Part shown: in pieces, positions 1 to 6,083 of the stretch | Layout: every line of letters begins with the position of its first letter | Numbering within the stretch: the stretch's first letter is position 1 | Assembly: GCA_038251315.1 (NCBI GenBank) | Contig: JBBSBK010000098.1 | Coordinates: 1-14,189, forward strand | DNA: 14,189 bases | Origin: JBBKXP01 sp038251315 | Lineage (GTDB): Bacteria > Pseudomonadota > Alphaproteobacteria > Rhodobacterales > Rhodobacteraceae | Direction: 5' to 3' | Notes under the pieces: model-generated | Database searches by the model: none | What the model saw: the letters and a program-made list of their open reading frames with translations, nothing else | Told to the model about the DNA's origin: nothing | Translations under genes and position numbers: made by a program

Positions 1-286
1 ACTGACGGTTCACCGTCTAACCATACCGAGGGGCGGGGGGCGGGACAATTTATAGAGGTGCCCTTTATAAAGACTTAAGCTTTTCATTGAGACGATCCAA
101 GTCATCATCCTATATTCTGCCGGATACCTGCCTTGCAATCCTCACGAAGAGGGGATGCAGGCCCATGTCTCAGAAGGGCGATGAAATAGAAATGATTATA
201 TTACCAATATCGTCCGACTGCGCAATAATTGGGAAATCGAAAAATGCGGTAAATCGAGACGATGGCACTATCTTAAACGCACTAGC
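1..286. other. A/T-richer stretch left of the IS, no intact gene
   Basis: This stretch is clearly richer in A and T than the rest of the window, for example around 186-212. It holds no reading frame with a good start, ribosome binding site and GC-rich codon pattern. Two small structures are visible: a palindrome at 4-17 (arms GACGGT and ACCGTC around TC) and a G-rich run at 30-44. The only open frame of any length starts at a TTG and runs on into the insertion sequence, so it cannot be a normal gene. The base composition suggests DNA of different origin from the right flank. Confidence 0.5.
21..286 (+). pseudogene. Possible decayed C-terminal gene fragment
   Basis: One forward frame stays open from just after an in-frame TAA at 18-20 until it enters the insertion sequence. 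Its translation contains SSYILPDTCLAIL and, later, EMIILPISSDCAIIGKS. A 'D-P/T-C-hydrophobic' stretch followed by an 'I-LPIS' strand is faintly reminiscent of the C-terminal part of DUF4238-type proteins. This is an impression from memory, not an alignment. There is no ATG start or Shine-Dalgarno sequence, the codon usage is unlike the neighbouring genes, and the frame is not continued on the other side of the IS. It may equally be a chance open frame. Confidence 0.2.
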
Positions 287-288
287 TA

Positions 289-306
289 GTGTTCTGAGTC
301 TGACAG
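289..306. repeat. IS630 terminal inverted repeat, end near transposase stop
   Basis: This end starts GTGTTC directly after the TA at 287-288 and includes CTGACA at 300-305. These two blocks match the opposite end at the same offsets, with a five-base mismatch block between them. It lies just outside the transposase stop codon (complement of 310-312). Confidence 0.8.
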
Positions 307-309
307 TTC

Positions 310-1401
310 CTACCTGTTTCCGCGAATGTCATCGAGTTTGTCGAGCGCGCGGCGTTCTCGGGTGAGGATATCCTCGGCGGTTTTGGTCCATTTGAAGGGC
401 TTCGGCTTCTCGTTGTGTTGCGCCAGATAGTCATAGATCGCGGACTCCAAATCATTGACGCTGGTATAACTGCCGCGCCGGATGCGCCTTGAAGTGATCT
501 CGGCGAAGAAGCGTTCAACCAGGTTTAACCACGAGGCGCTGGTGGGCGTGAAATGCAGCTTGAAGCGCGGGTGCTTGTCCAGCCAGGCCCGCACGTCGGG
601 CGTCTTGTGGGTCGCGTAGTTGTCGAGCACCAGATGAACATCGCGCCGCGCGGGCACGGCCTTGTCGATTTTGCGCAGGAATTTGAGGAACTCTCTGGCC
701 CGATGTCGCGGCAGGCATTCGCCGATGACCTGGCCGGATTTGACGTCGAGTGCTGCGAACAGCGTGGTCGTGCCATGACGCTTGTAGTCATGGGTCATGG
801 TAGAGGCCCGGCCCTTCTTGAGGGGCAGCCCGGGTTGCGTGCGGTCGAGCGCCTGGATCTGCGACTTCTCATCCACGCACAGCACGACGGCCCGGTCCGG
901 CGGGTCGAGGTAAAGCCCGACGATCTCGGTGACCTTCTCCTCGAAGAGCGGATCGTTCGAAACCTTGAATCCGCGTGTCAGGTGCGGCTTCAATCCCGCC
1001 TCGGCCCATATGCGCCCGACACTCGATGGCGAAATCCCCATGGCTTCGGCCATCAGGGCGCGGCTCCAGTGCGTGGCATTGGGTGGCACCTCCTGCACTG
1101 TCCTGGTGAGCACCTTCAGCCTTGTTTCCATGGGCAGCGGCGGCACGCGTGACGGCCGTGTCTTGTCGCGCTTGAGGCCAATCACTCCTTCATCGAGATA
1201 CCGCTGCTGCCAGCGCCAGACGGTGGGCTTTGATGTGCGGGCGCGCCGCATGATTTCGAAGGTGCCATGACCGTCCACCGTCGCCAGCACGATCTCGGCC
1301 CGCCAGACGAGCTTGCGCGCCGTGTTGCGGTTGGTGATCAGAGCTTGAAGCTCAGCACGGTCGGCGGGGCCAAGGTAAAGGCAGATGTCATTGCGTCTCA
1401 T
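310..1401 (-). CDS. IS630-family DDE transposase
   Basis: This 363-residue protein catalyses cut-and-paste movement of its IS by binding the terminal repeats and inserting at TA. The N-terminal third (about residues 10-140) is a helix-turn-helix DNA-binding region of the winged IS630/Tc1 kind, including a KPTVWRWQQRYL recognition-helix stretch near 58-69. The C-terminal part is an RNase H-like DDE domain. Its acidic residues are D177 in VDEKSQIQALD, D260 in LVLDNYATHK, and E296 in SASWLNLVERFF, with 35 residues between the second D and the E, as usual for the family. The length is full and there is no frameshift. The start at 1401 gives the complete N-terminus. It is encoded opposite to the neighbouring host genes, and no ribosome binding site stands out. 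Confidence 0.92.
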   Translation of the reverse strand: MRRNDICLYLGPADRAELQALITNRNTARKLVWRAEIVLATVDGHGTFEIMRRARTSKPTVWRWQQRYLDEGVIGLKRDKTRPSRVPPLPMETRLKVLTRTVQEVPPNATHWSRALMAEAMGISPSSVGRIWAEAGLKPHLTRGFKVSNDPLFEEKVTEIVGLYLDPPDRAVVLCVDEKSQIQALDRTQPGLPLKKGRASTMTHDYKRHGTTTLFAALDVKSGQVIGECLPRHRAREFLKFLRKIDKAVPARRDVHLVLDNYATHKTPDVRAWLDKHPRFKLHFTPTSASWLNLVERFFAEITSRRIRRGSYTSVNDLESAIYDYLAQHNEKPKPFKWTKTAEDILTRERRALDKLDDIRGNR

Positions 1402-1440
1402 GCCCCGAATATGGCACGTCAGGCCATCAATGGGAATCCT

Positions 1441-1458
1441 GTGTCAGGTGGGGAACAC
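1441..1458. repeat. IS630 terminal inverted repeat, end near transposase start
   Basis: This is the partner of the end at 289-306. Read on the minus strand from 1458 it begins GTGTTC, and CTGACA lies at the same offset (complement of 1442-1447). TA at 1459-1460 follows immediately and is the second half of the putative 2-bp target duplication. The transposase start lies 40 bases inside this end. Confidence 0.8.
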
Positions 1459-1460
1459 TA

Positions 1461-1643
1461 GCGTCGGCGCTGTTTGCGGTGGCGATCGGGCCGCTGATCC
1501 TGGGGTTGCTGCTGGCGCAGTTCGGCATCCGCAGCCTGTTTATTTTGCTCGGGATCATTGCGGCGACCGCGGCTTTGGCGCTGGGCCTGACAATTTTGCA
1601 ACTTTGGGGGCTGATGCCCGACCGCGACCCGCCCACGGCTTGA
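1461..1643 (+). pseudogene. 3' remnant of an MFS-like transporter gene
   Basis: Starting directly at the IS boundary, an open frame without a start codon encodes about 60 residues and ends at TGA 1641-1643. It begins SALFAVAIGPLILGLL and continues through a hydrophobic stretch containing FGIRSLFILLGI, then ends in a short polar tail (PDRDPPTA). This is the pattern of the last two membrane helices and cytoplasmic tail of a 12-helix major facilitator transporter. Codon usage matches the host genes to the right, unlike the left flank. The rest of the gene is not found on the other side of the IS, and the fragment is out of frame with the open frame there. It is therefore a truncated, presumably non-functional remnant. 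The family assignment is from hydrophobic pattern only. Confidence 0.6.
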
Positions 1644-1669
1644 CCCGAGGTCACCCTTTGAAGGACGTT

Positions 1670-1960
1670 ATGGCGGTGTTTCGGGGGGAACGCCGCATGC
1701 CGACCATACAGATTGCCATACTGGCCTTGCAGGGTATTCTGTTTGCGGTCTGGGCGATCTGGGCATTCGTCATCCTGTTCCAACTGCGCCGCCGCGGCGT
1801 CAATAAAACCGGCAGTCAGTTCCCGGGCCCCCTGACGTTCATCGACGTTACCAGCGACTGGCTTGCTGATCCCGCAGCCCGTGGGCAGCGGAACGCCTTC
1901 GCCGTGCTGACAGCCGTTCTGTTCGCCATATCTGCCCTGTTCGCCCTGACCCGCGCCTGA
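1670..1960 (+). CDS. Small two-helix membrane protein, function unknown
   Basis: A short protein with one hydrophobic helix at each end and a polar middle. Two starts are possible: ATG 1670 (96 residues), preceded by GAAGGA at a short spacing, or ATG 1697 (87 residues), preceded by a GGGGGGAA run about six bases upstream. With the later start, helix one spans about residues 4-28 and is followed by the basic LRRRG, suggesting a cytoplasmic side there. Helix two covers the last 20 residues (FAVLTAVLFAISALFAL). I do not recognise a family. It lies 26 bases after the transporter remnant and 49 bases before the ABC ATPase on the same strand, so it may be the first gene of that operon or the leftover partner of the disrupted one. 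Confidence 0.62.
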   Translation: MAVFRGERRMPTIQIAILALQGILFAVWAIWAFVILFQLRRRGVNKTGSQFPGPLTFIDVTSDWLADPAARGQRNAFAVLTAVLFAISALFALTRA

Positions 1961-2012
1961 ATTTTCTTTCCATCCGCCACCCGGCGCCCTAGGTCCGCTG
2001 GCAGGGGGCGTG

Positions 2013-2669
2013 ATGCTGCTGGATGTGCGTAATATCACCAAGACATATCCGGGGGCCGATGCGCCCGTGCCGGTGTTGCGCGGCGTCGATCTGACGCTGG
2101 ACGCGGGGCAGTCGCTGGCGCTGACAGGTGAATCCGGCAGTGGCAAAAGCACGCTGCTGCATCTGATCGGCGGGCTGGATGCACCGGACGGCGGCCAGAT
2201 CCTGCTGGACGGTGTCGATGTCACGGTGCTGGACGACGCCGGGCGCGCGGCGCTGCGCCGTGGCACAGTTGGCGTCGTGTTCCAGCAGTTCAACCTGATC
2301 CCGTCGCTGCGTGTGGCTGACAATATCGCGTTTCAGGCCCGGTTGGCCGGGCGGCACGATGTGGCATGGGCCGCGATGCTGGCCGACCGGATGGGGCTGG
2401 CTGCCCATCTGGCCAAGTATCCCGAACAACTGTCGGGTGGCCAACAGCAACGCGTGGCCATTGCCCGCACCTTGGCCGCCCGCCCCAAGCTGGTGCTGGC
2501 TGACGAACCCACCGGCAATCTGGACGAGGCGACGGCGGCGACCGTGCTTGACCTGATGCTTGAGCTTGTGGCCGAAACCGGTGCGGCGCTGATGATGGTC
2601 ACCCATTCCCCGACCCTTGCCGCCCGCATGGGCCGCCGGTTGCACTTGCATCAGGGGTTGGTCGCATGA
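2013..2669 (+). CDS. ABC transporter ATP-binding protein, LolD/MacB type (AttE-like)
   Basis: A 218-residue cytoplasmic ATPase that should power the permease encoded next. All nucleotide-binding motifs are present: Walker A GESGSGKS (39-46), Q-loop VFQQFNLIPSL (about 89-99), signature LSGGQQQRVA (140-149), Walker B LVLADEP (160-166), D-loop GNLDEA and switch histidine in VTHS (H198). The short length and NLIPSL Q-loop neighbourhood fit the LolD/MacB/FtsE subfamily, which works with FtsX-type permeases and moves lipids, lipoproteins or peptides rather than importing sugars. ATG 2013 is preferred because AGGGGG lies four bases upstream; a GTG at 2010 would add one residue. The stop overlaps the next start as ATGA (2666-2669), a sign of translational coupling. 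Function in an Att-type system is inferred from the neighbours. Confidence 0.9.
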   Translation: MLLDVRNITKTYPGADAPVPVLRGVDLTLDAGQSLALTGESGSGKSTLLHLIGGLDAPDGGQILLDGVDVTVLDDAGRAALRRGTVGVVFQQFNLIPSLRVADNIAFQARLAGRHDVAWAAMLADRMGLAAHLAKYPEQLSGGQQQRVAIARTLAARPKLVLADEPTGNLDEATAATVLDLMLELVAETGAALMMVTHSPTLAARMGRRLHLHQGLVA

Positions 2670-5056
2670 CCCGCGCCGGGTTTGCAGCTTTGCTGTCACA
2701 CTGGCGGCGTAACCCGTTGCAGCTGTTCACCCTTTTGGCGGGTCTGGCATTGGCCACCGCGCTGTGGTCCGGCGTGCAGGCCGTCAATGCCGAGGCGCGG
2801 GCGAGTTATGACGCTGCCGCCGCGACATTGGGCGAGGGGCAGTTCGACCAGATCTTGCCGCCAGAAGGGCAGACGATCCCACAAGACACTTACATCGCCT
2901 TGCGCCGCGCCGGGTGGCTCGTATCGCCTGTGACCGAGGGGCGGATGAACGGCGTGCGGATCGTCGGGCTGGACCCGTTGACGGCGCCGGGGGGGTTGGG
3001 GCCGGTGCAAGTGGTTGATGGCGACATCGGCGCGTTTCTGTCAGGGCGGGGGCAGATTTACGCCACCGCCGAAACGCTGGATCGGCTGGGTGCGGTGGCC
3101 AATGCCGACCTGATCGTCACCCCCGACATGGCCCCCGGCACGGCGATCACCGATATCGGGTTCGCGCAGTCGCTGCTGGACATGCACGACGAGATTACGC
3201 GCCTGATCGTCGCGCCCGCGCAGCCGCTGGGCCGCCCGCCGCTATCGGACATCGGTCCTGACTTGCGCCTGCAAGCGGCGCAGTCAGGCAGCGATCTGGG
3301 CAGGTTGACCGACAGTTTCCATCTGAATCTGACCGCCTTTGGCCTGCTTGCCTTTGCTGTCGGCATCTTCATCGTTCACGGCGCGATCGGGCTGGCATTC
3401 GAACAGCGCCGTCCGGTGGTGCGTACGCTGCGGGCGCTGGGGATGCCGCTGAACCGCCTGATCGTACTGATCGCCGCCGAACTGATGGCGATGGCGCTGA
3501 TCGCGGGGGTGATCGGCGTCGCCCTCGGCTATCTGATCGCCGCCACCCTGCTGCCCGATGTCGCCGCCACGCTGCGGGGCCTTTACGGGGCGGACGTGTC
3601 GGGGACGTTGCAACTGCGTCCGGCCTGGTGGCTGTCAGGACTTGGCATTGCCGTTGGCGGTACGGCGGTGGCCGGGGCCGGGGCGCTGTGGCGGCTGGCG
3701 CGGATGCCCTTGCTGGCCGCCGCGCAGCCCCGTGCATGGGCGATGGCGGCGGGGGCCGGCGCACGCTGGCAGGGGTTTTTGGCGCTGGGGTTGCTGGTTG
3801 TGGCGGGTGTGCTTGCGTTTGCTGCCACTGGTCTTGTCGCCGGTTTTGCCCTGCTTGCGACACTGCTGATCGGCGCGGCGCTGGCCTTGCCCGTCGTCTT
3901 GGGCGCGATCCTGCGGGTCTGCGCCGCGCGCGCACGCGGTCCCGTGGCCCAATGGTTCTGGGCCGACACCCGCCAGCAGCTGCCGGGGCTGTCGCTGGCG
4001 CTGATGGCGCTGCTGCTGGCGATGGCGGCCAACGTGGGGGTGTCGACGATGGTGTCGTCGTTTCGCCTGACGTTCACCGCGTTTCTTGACCAGGTGCTAT
4101 CATCCGAGTTGTATGTCACCGCTGACAGCCCTGAACAGGCCGCCGCGCTGGTCGCATTCCTGACCCCGCGCACCGACGCGATCCTGCCGATCCAGTCGGC
4201 CGAACAGACGTTGGCGGGATACCCGGCCGAAGTGTTCGGGGCCCGCGATGACGCAACCTATCGCACCAACTGGCAGTTTCTGGATGCCGCCCCGGATGCG
4301 TGGGGCAGGCTGGCAGCGGGAGACGGCGTGCTGGTCAACGAACAACTGTCGCGCCGCGCCAGTCTGGCAGTGGGCGATCCGCTCGACATCGGCGGCACCG
4401 TGTTTCCGATCCTTGGCATCTATGGCGACTACGGGAACCCGATCGGGCAGGCGATTTTGAACGAAGTGCCGTTTGCACGCCTGTTCCCCGAGGCCGTCGC
4501 CTTGCGGTTCGGCCTGCGCATTGCACCTGACCAAGTGGCTGGCCTGACCGAAACGCTGAGCCAGGATTTCGGCCTGCCCCGCGATCAGATGGTCGATCAG
4601 GCCGGGATCAAGGCGTTTTCCCTGAACGTGTTCGAACGCACCTTTACCGTCACCGACGCCCTGAACATCCTGACCCTGTCGGTCGCCGGTTTCGCCATTC
4701 TGATGAGCCTGCTGACCTTGGCCGCGATGCGCCTGCCGCAGCTTGCCCCAGTCTGGGCGCTGGGAATGACGCGGGGGCGGCTGGGTTGGCTGGAACTGTT
4801 GCGGGCGGTGCTGCTGGCGCTGCTGACGACCGCGCTGGCGTTGCCTTTGGGCCTTGCGCTGGCATGGGCGCTGTTGGCGGTGGTCAACGTCGCCGCGTTC
4901 GGCTGGCGGTTGCCGATGTATTTTTTTCCGCTGGATTATCTGCGCCTTGGCGGGTTGGCGATGCTGGCCGCCGCGCTTGCCGCCCTGTGGCCAGCGCGCA
5001 AACTTGCGCGAACCCCGCCCGCCGCGTTGTTGCAGGTGTTTTCCCATGAACGTTAA
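2666..5056 (+). CDS. FtsX-type ABC transporter permease (AttF/AttG-like, duplicated)
   Basis: A 796-residue inner-membrane permease. A first helix at about residues 18-38 is followed by an extracytoplasmic region (about 40-210) like the MacB periplasmic core. Next comes a block of hydrophobic helices between roughly 220 and 465, a second soluble region (about 466-660), and three to four final helices from about 665 to 785. The layout is two FtsX-like halves in one chain, as in large putative ABC permeases of the YbbP/LolE-like group. The tail ends ARKLARTPPAALLQVF, typical of FtsX domains. The gene starts inside the stop of the ATPase gene and overlaps the following gene by 11 bases. Such systems usually act mechanically on periplasmic or membrane substrates; the substrate here is unknown. 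Confidence 0.88.
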   Translation: MTRAGFAALLSHWRRNPLQLFTLLAGLALATALWSGVQAVNAEARASYDAAAATLGEGQFDQILPPEGQTIPQDTYIALRRAGWLVSPVTEGRMNGVRIVGLDPLTAPGGLGPVQVVDGDIGAFLSGRGQIYATAETLDRLGAVANADLIVTPDMAPGTAITDIGFAQSLLDMHDEITRLIVAPAQPLGRPPLSDIGPDLRLQAAQSGSDLGRLTDSFHLNLTAFGLLAFAVGIFIVHGAIGLAFEQRRPVVRTLRALGMPLNRLIVLIAAELMAMALIAGVIGVALGYLIAATLLPDVAATLRGLYGADVSGTLQLRPAWWLSGLGIAVGGTAVAGAGALWRLARMPLLAAAQPRAWAMAAGAGARWQGFLALGLLVVAGVLAFAATGLVAGFALLATLLIGAALALPVVLGAILRVCAARARGPVAQWFWADTRQQLPGLSLALMALLLAMAANVGVSTMVSSFRLTFTAFLDQVLSSELYVTADSPEQAAALVAFLTPRTDAILPIQSAEQTLAGYPAEVFGARDDATYRTNWQFLDAAPDAWGRLAAGDGVLVNEQLSRRASLAVGDPLDIGGTVFPILGIYGDYGNPIGQAILNEVPFARLFPEAVALRFGLRIAPDQVAGLTETLSQDFGLPRDQMVDQAGIKAFSLNVFERTFTVTDALNILTLSVAGFAILMSLLTLAAMRLPQLAPVWALGMTRGRLGWLELLRAVLLALLTTALALPLGLALAWALLAVVNVAAFGWRLPMYFFPLDYLRLGGLAMLAAALAALWPARKLARTPPAALLQVFSHER

Positions 5057-6083
5057 GGCCATCCTGCTGGCGATCTGCCTGCCTCTTGCCGCCGCCGCGC
5101 AGGGGTTTGGGGGCCTTGGCACCAACGCGGCAGGCTTTGCCGTGCCGACCCCCGGCTATGCGTTTGATTTCCCCGCCGACGCCGGGCCGCACCCCGATTA
5201 CCGGATCGAGTGGTGGTATGTCACCGCCAACCTGACCGGGCCGGATGGCACCGATTACGGCGTGCAATGGACCCTGTTTCGCACCGCATTGGCACCAGAG
5301 GCAGGCGACGGCTGGTCCAGTCCGCAACTGTGGATGGGCCACGCCGCGCTGACCACGCCCACGGCGCATTACGTCACCGAAAGGTTGGCGCGGGGCGGGA
5401 TCGGGCAGGCGGGTGTCACCGCCGCGCCATTCGCCGCATGGATCGACGAATGGACGCTGGCCGGGCCGGACAACGCCATGCAGATGCGTGCGGCCGGGCC
5501 GGATTTTGCCTATGACCTGACGCTTAGCGCCCAAGGGCCGTTGGTATTCCACGGCGACAACGGCTATTCGGTGAAATCAGCGGCGGGGCAGGCAAGCTAT
5601 TATTATTCACAGCCGCGTTTCGGCGTTTCCGGCACCATCACGACCCCCGACGGCGACATTTCCGTCACCGGGCAGGCATGGCTTGACCGCGAATGGTCGT
5701 CGCAACCACTGGCCGACAACCAGACCGGGTGGGACTGGTTCTCGCTGTCGTTCGACACGGGCGACAAGATGATGGGTTTCGTTCTGCGTCAGTTGGACGG
5801 GGCCAGCTATACCTCGGCCACATGGATTGGCGCAGATGGGATGACCGCGGCGTTGCCGGATGGCGCGTTGACTGCGACGCCGCTAGAAACGCATCAATCG
5901 CCGGGGGCAAAGGTGCCGATAGAATGGCGCGTGGAACTGCCTGCGCGGGGGGTCGATGTGACTGTGACGGCGATCAATCCTGACGCGTGGATGGCCACCA
6001 GCATCCCCTATTGGGAAGGTCCGGTGCGGATCGCGGGTAGTCACAGCGGGCGCGGCTATCTGGAGATGACGGGCTATGAATAG
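5046..6083 (+). CDS. Secreted lipocalin-like AttH/CrtC-family protein
   Basis: This 345-residue protein begins with a signal peptide (MNVKAILLAICLPLAAAAQ), so it should act in the periplasm. The mature part shows hallmarks of the AttH/CrtC (hydroxyneurosporene synthase-like, 'predicted secreted hydrolase') family: HPDYRIEWWYVTANL near the N-terminus, and later GQAWLDREWSSQPL followed by GWDWFSLSFDTG. The family folds as two lipocalin-like barrels and is thought to bind hydrophobic ligands; CrtC members hydrate carotenoids. No carotenoid genes are nearby, and its position after an ABC ATPase and FtsX permease favours the AttH role. ATG 5046 was chosen because it directly precedes the signal peptide; the frame is open further upstream, but only inside the permease gene. 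It overlaps the permease by 11 bases and selD by 8. Confidence 0.86.
   Translation: MNVKAILLAICLPLAAAAQGFGGLGTNAAGFAVPTPGYAFDFPADAGPHPDYRIEWWYVTANLTGPDGTDYGVQWTLFRTALAPEAGDGWSSPQLWMGHAALTTPTAHYVTERLARGGIGQAGVTAAPFAAWIDEWTLAGPDNAMQMRAAGPDFAYDLTLSAQGPLVFHGDNGYSVKSAAGQASYYYSQPRFGVSGTITTPDGDISVTGQAWLDREWSSQPLADNQTGWDWFSLSFDTGDKMMGFVLRQLDGASYTSATWIGADGMTAALPDGALTATPLETHQSPGAKVPIEWRVELPARGVDVTVTAINPDAWMATSIPYWEGPVRIAGSHSGRGYLEMTGYE

Larger units (their letters stand above)
289..1458 (-). mobile_element. IS630-family insertion sequence
   Basis: The element is about 1170 bp and carries a single transposase gene on the minus strand. The two ends form an imperfect inverted repeat. Reading inwards, both ends begin GTGTTC (289-294 and complement of 1453-1458), then five unmatched bases, then CTGACA (300-305 and complement of 1442-1447). 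Each end is flanked by TA (287-288 and 1459-1460), as expected for the IS630/Tc1-mariner group, which inserts at and duplicates TA. The wider target reads CTAG. Because the transposase and both ends look intact, the copy is probably complete and possibly still active. Left and right flanks do not belong to one gene, so more than a simple insertion has happened here. Confidence 0.88.

Noticed and set aside
4..17. Palindrome GACGGT-TC-ACCGTC at the window edge
   Set aside because: It resembles in shape the palindromes near serA but shares no sequence core. With six-base arms and no context on its left, it cannot be told from chance.
30..44. G-rich run as a possible G-quadruplex
   Set aside because: The runs are GGGG, GGGGGG and GGG separated by single C bases. 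That gives only three separated tracts, so a canonical four-tract motif needs splitting of one run without a loop. There is no gene context to support a role.
553..1152. 199-residue open frame antisense to the transposase
   Set aside because: A shadow of the transposase, which has an intact DDE triad and full length.
1427..2323. 298-residue open frame on the minus strand over the transporter remnant, small membrane protein and ABC ATPase
   Set aside because: It begins inside the ATPase gene, runs into the IS end and is S/P/R-rich without motifs. The plus-strand genes explain the region.
4100..5125. 341-residue open frame antisense to the permease and AttH-like gene
   Set aside because: It is very Q/R/G-rich, crosses two real genes, and has no domain or start signal.
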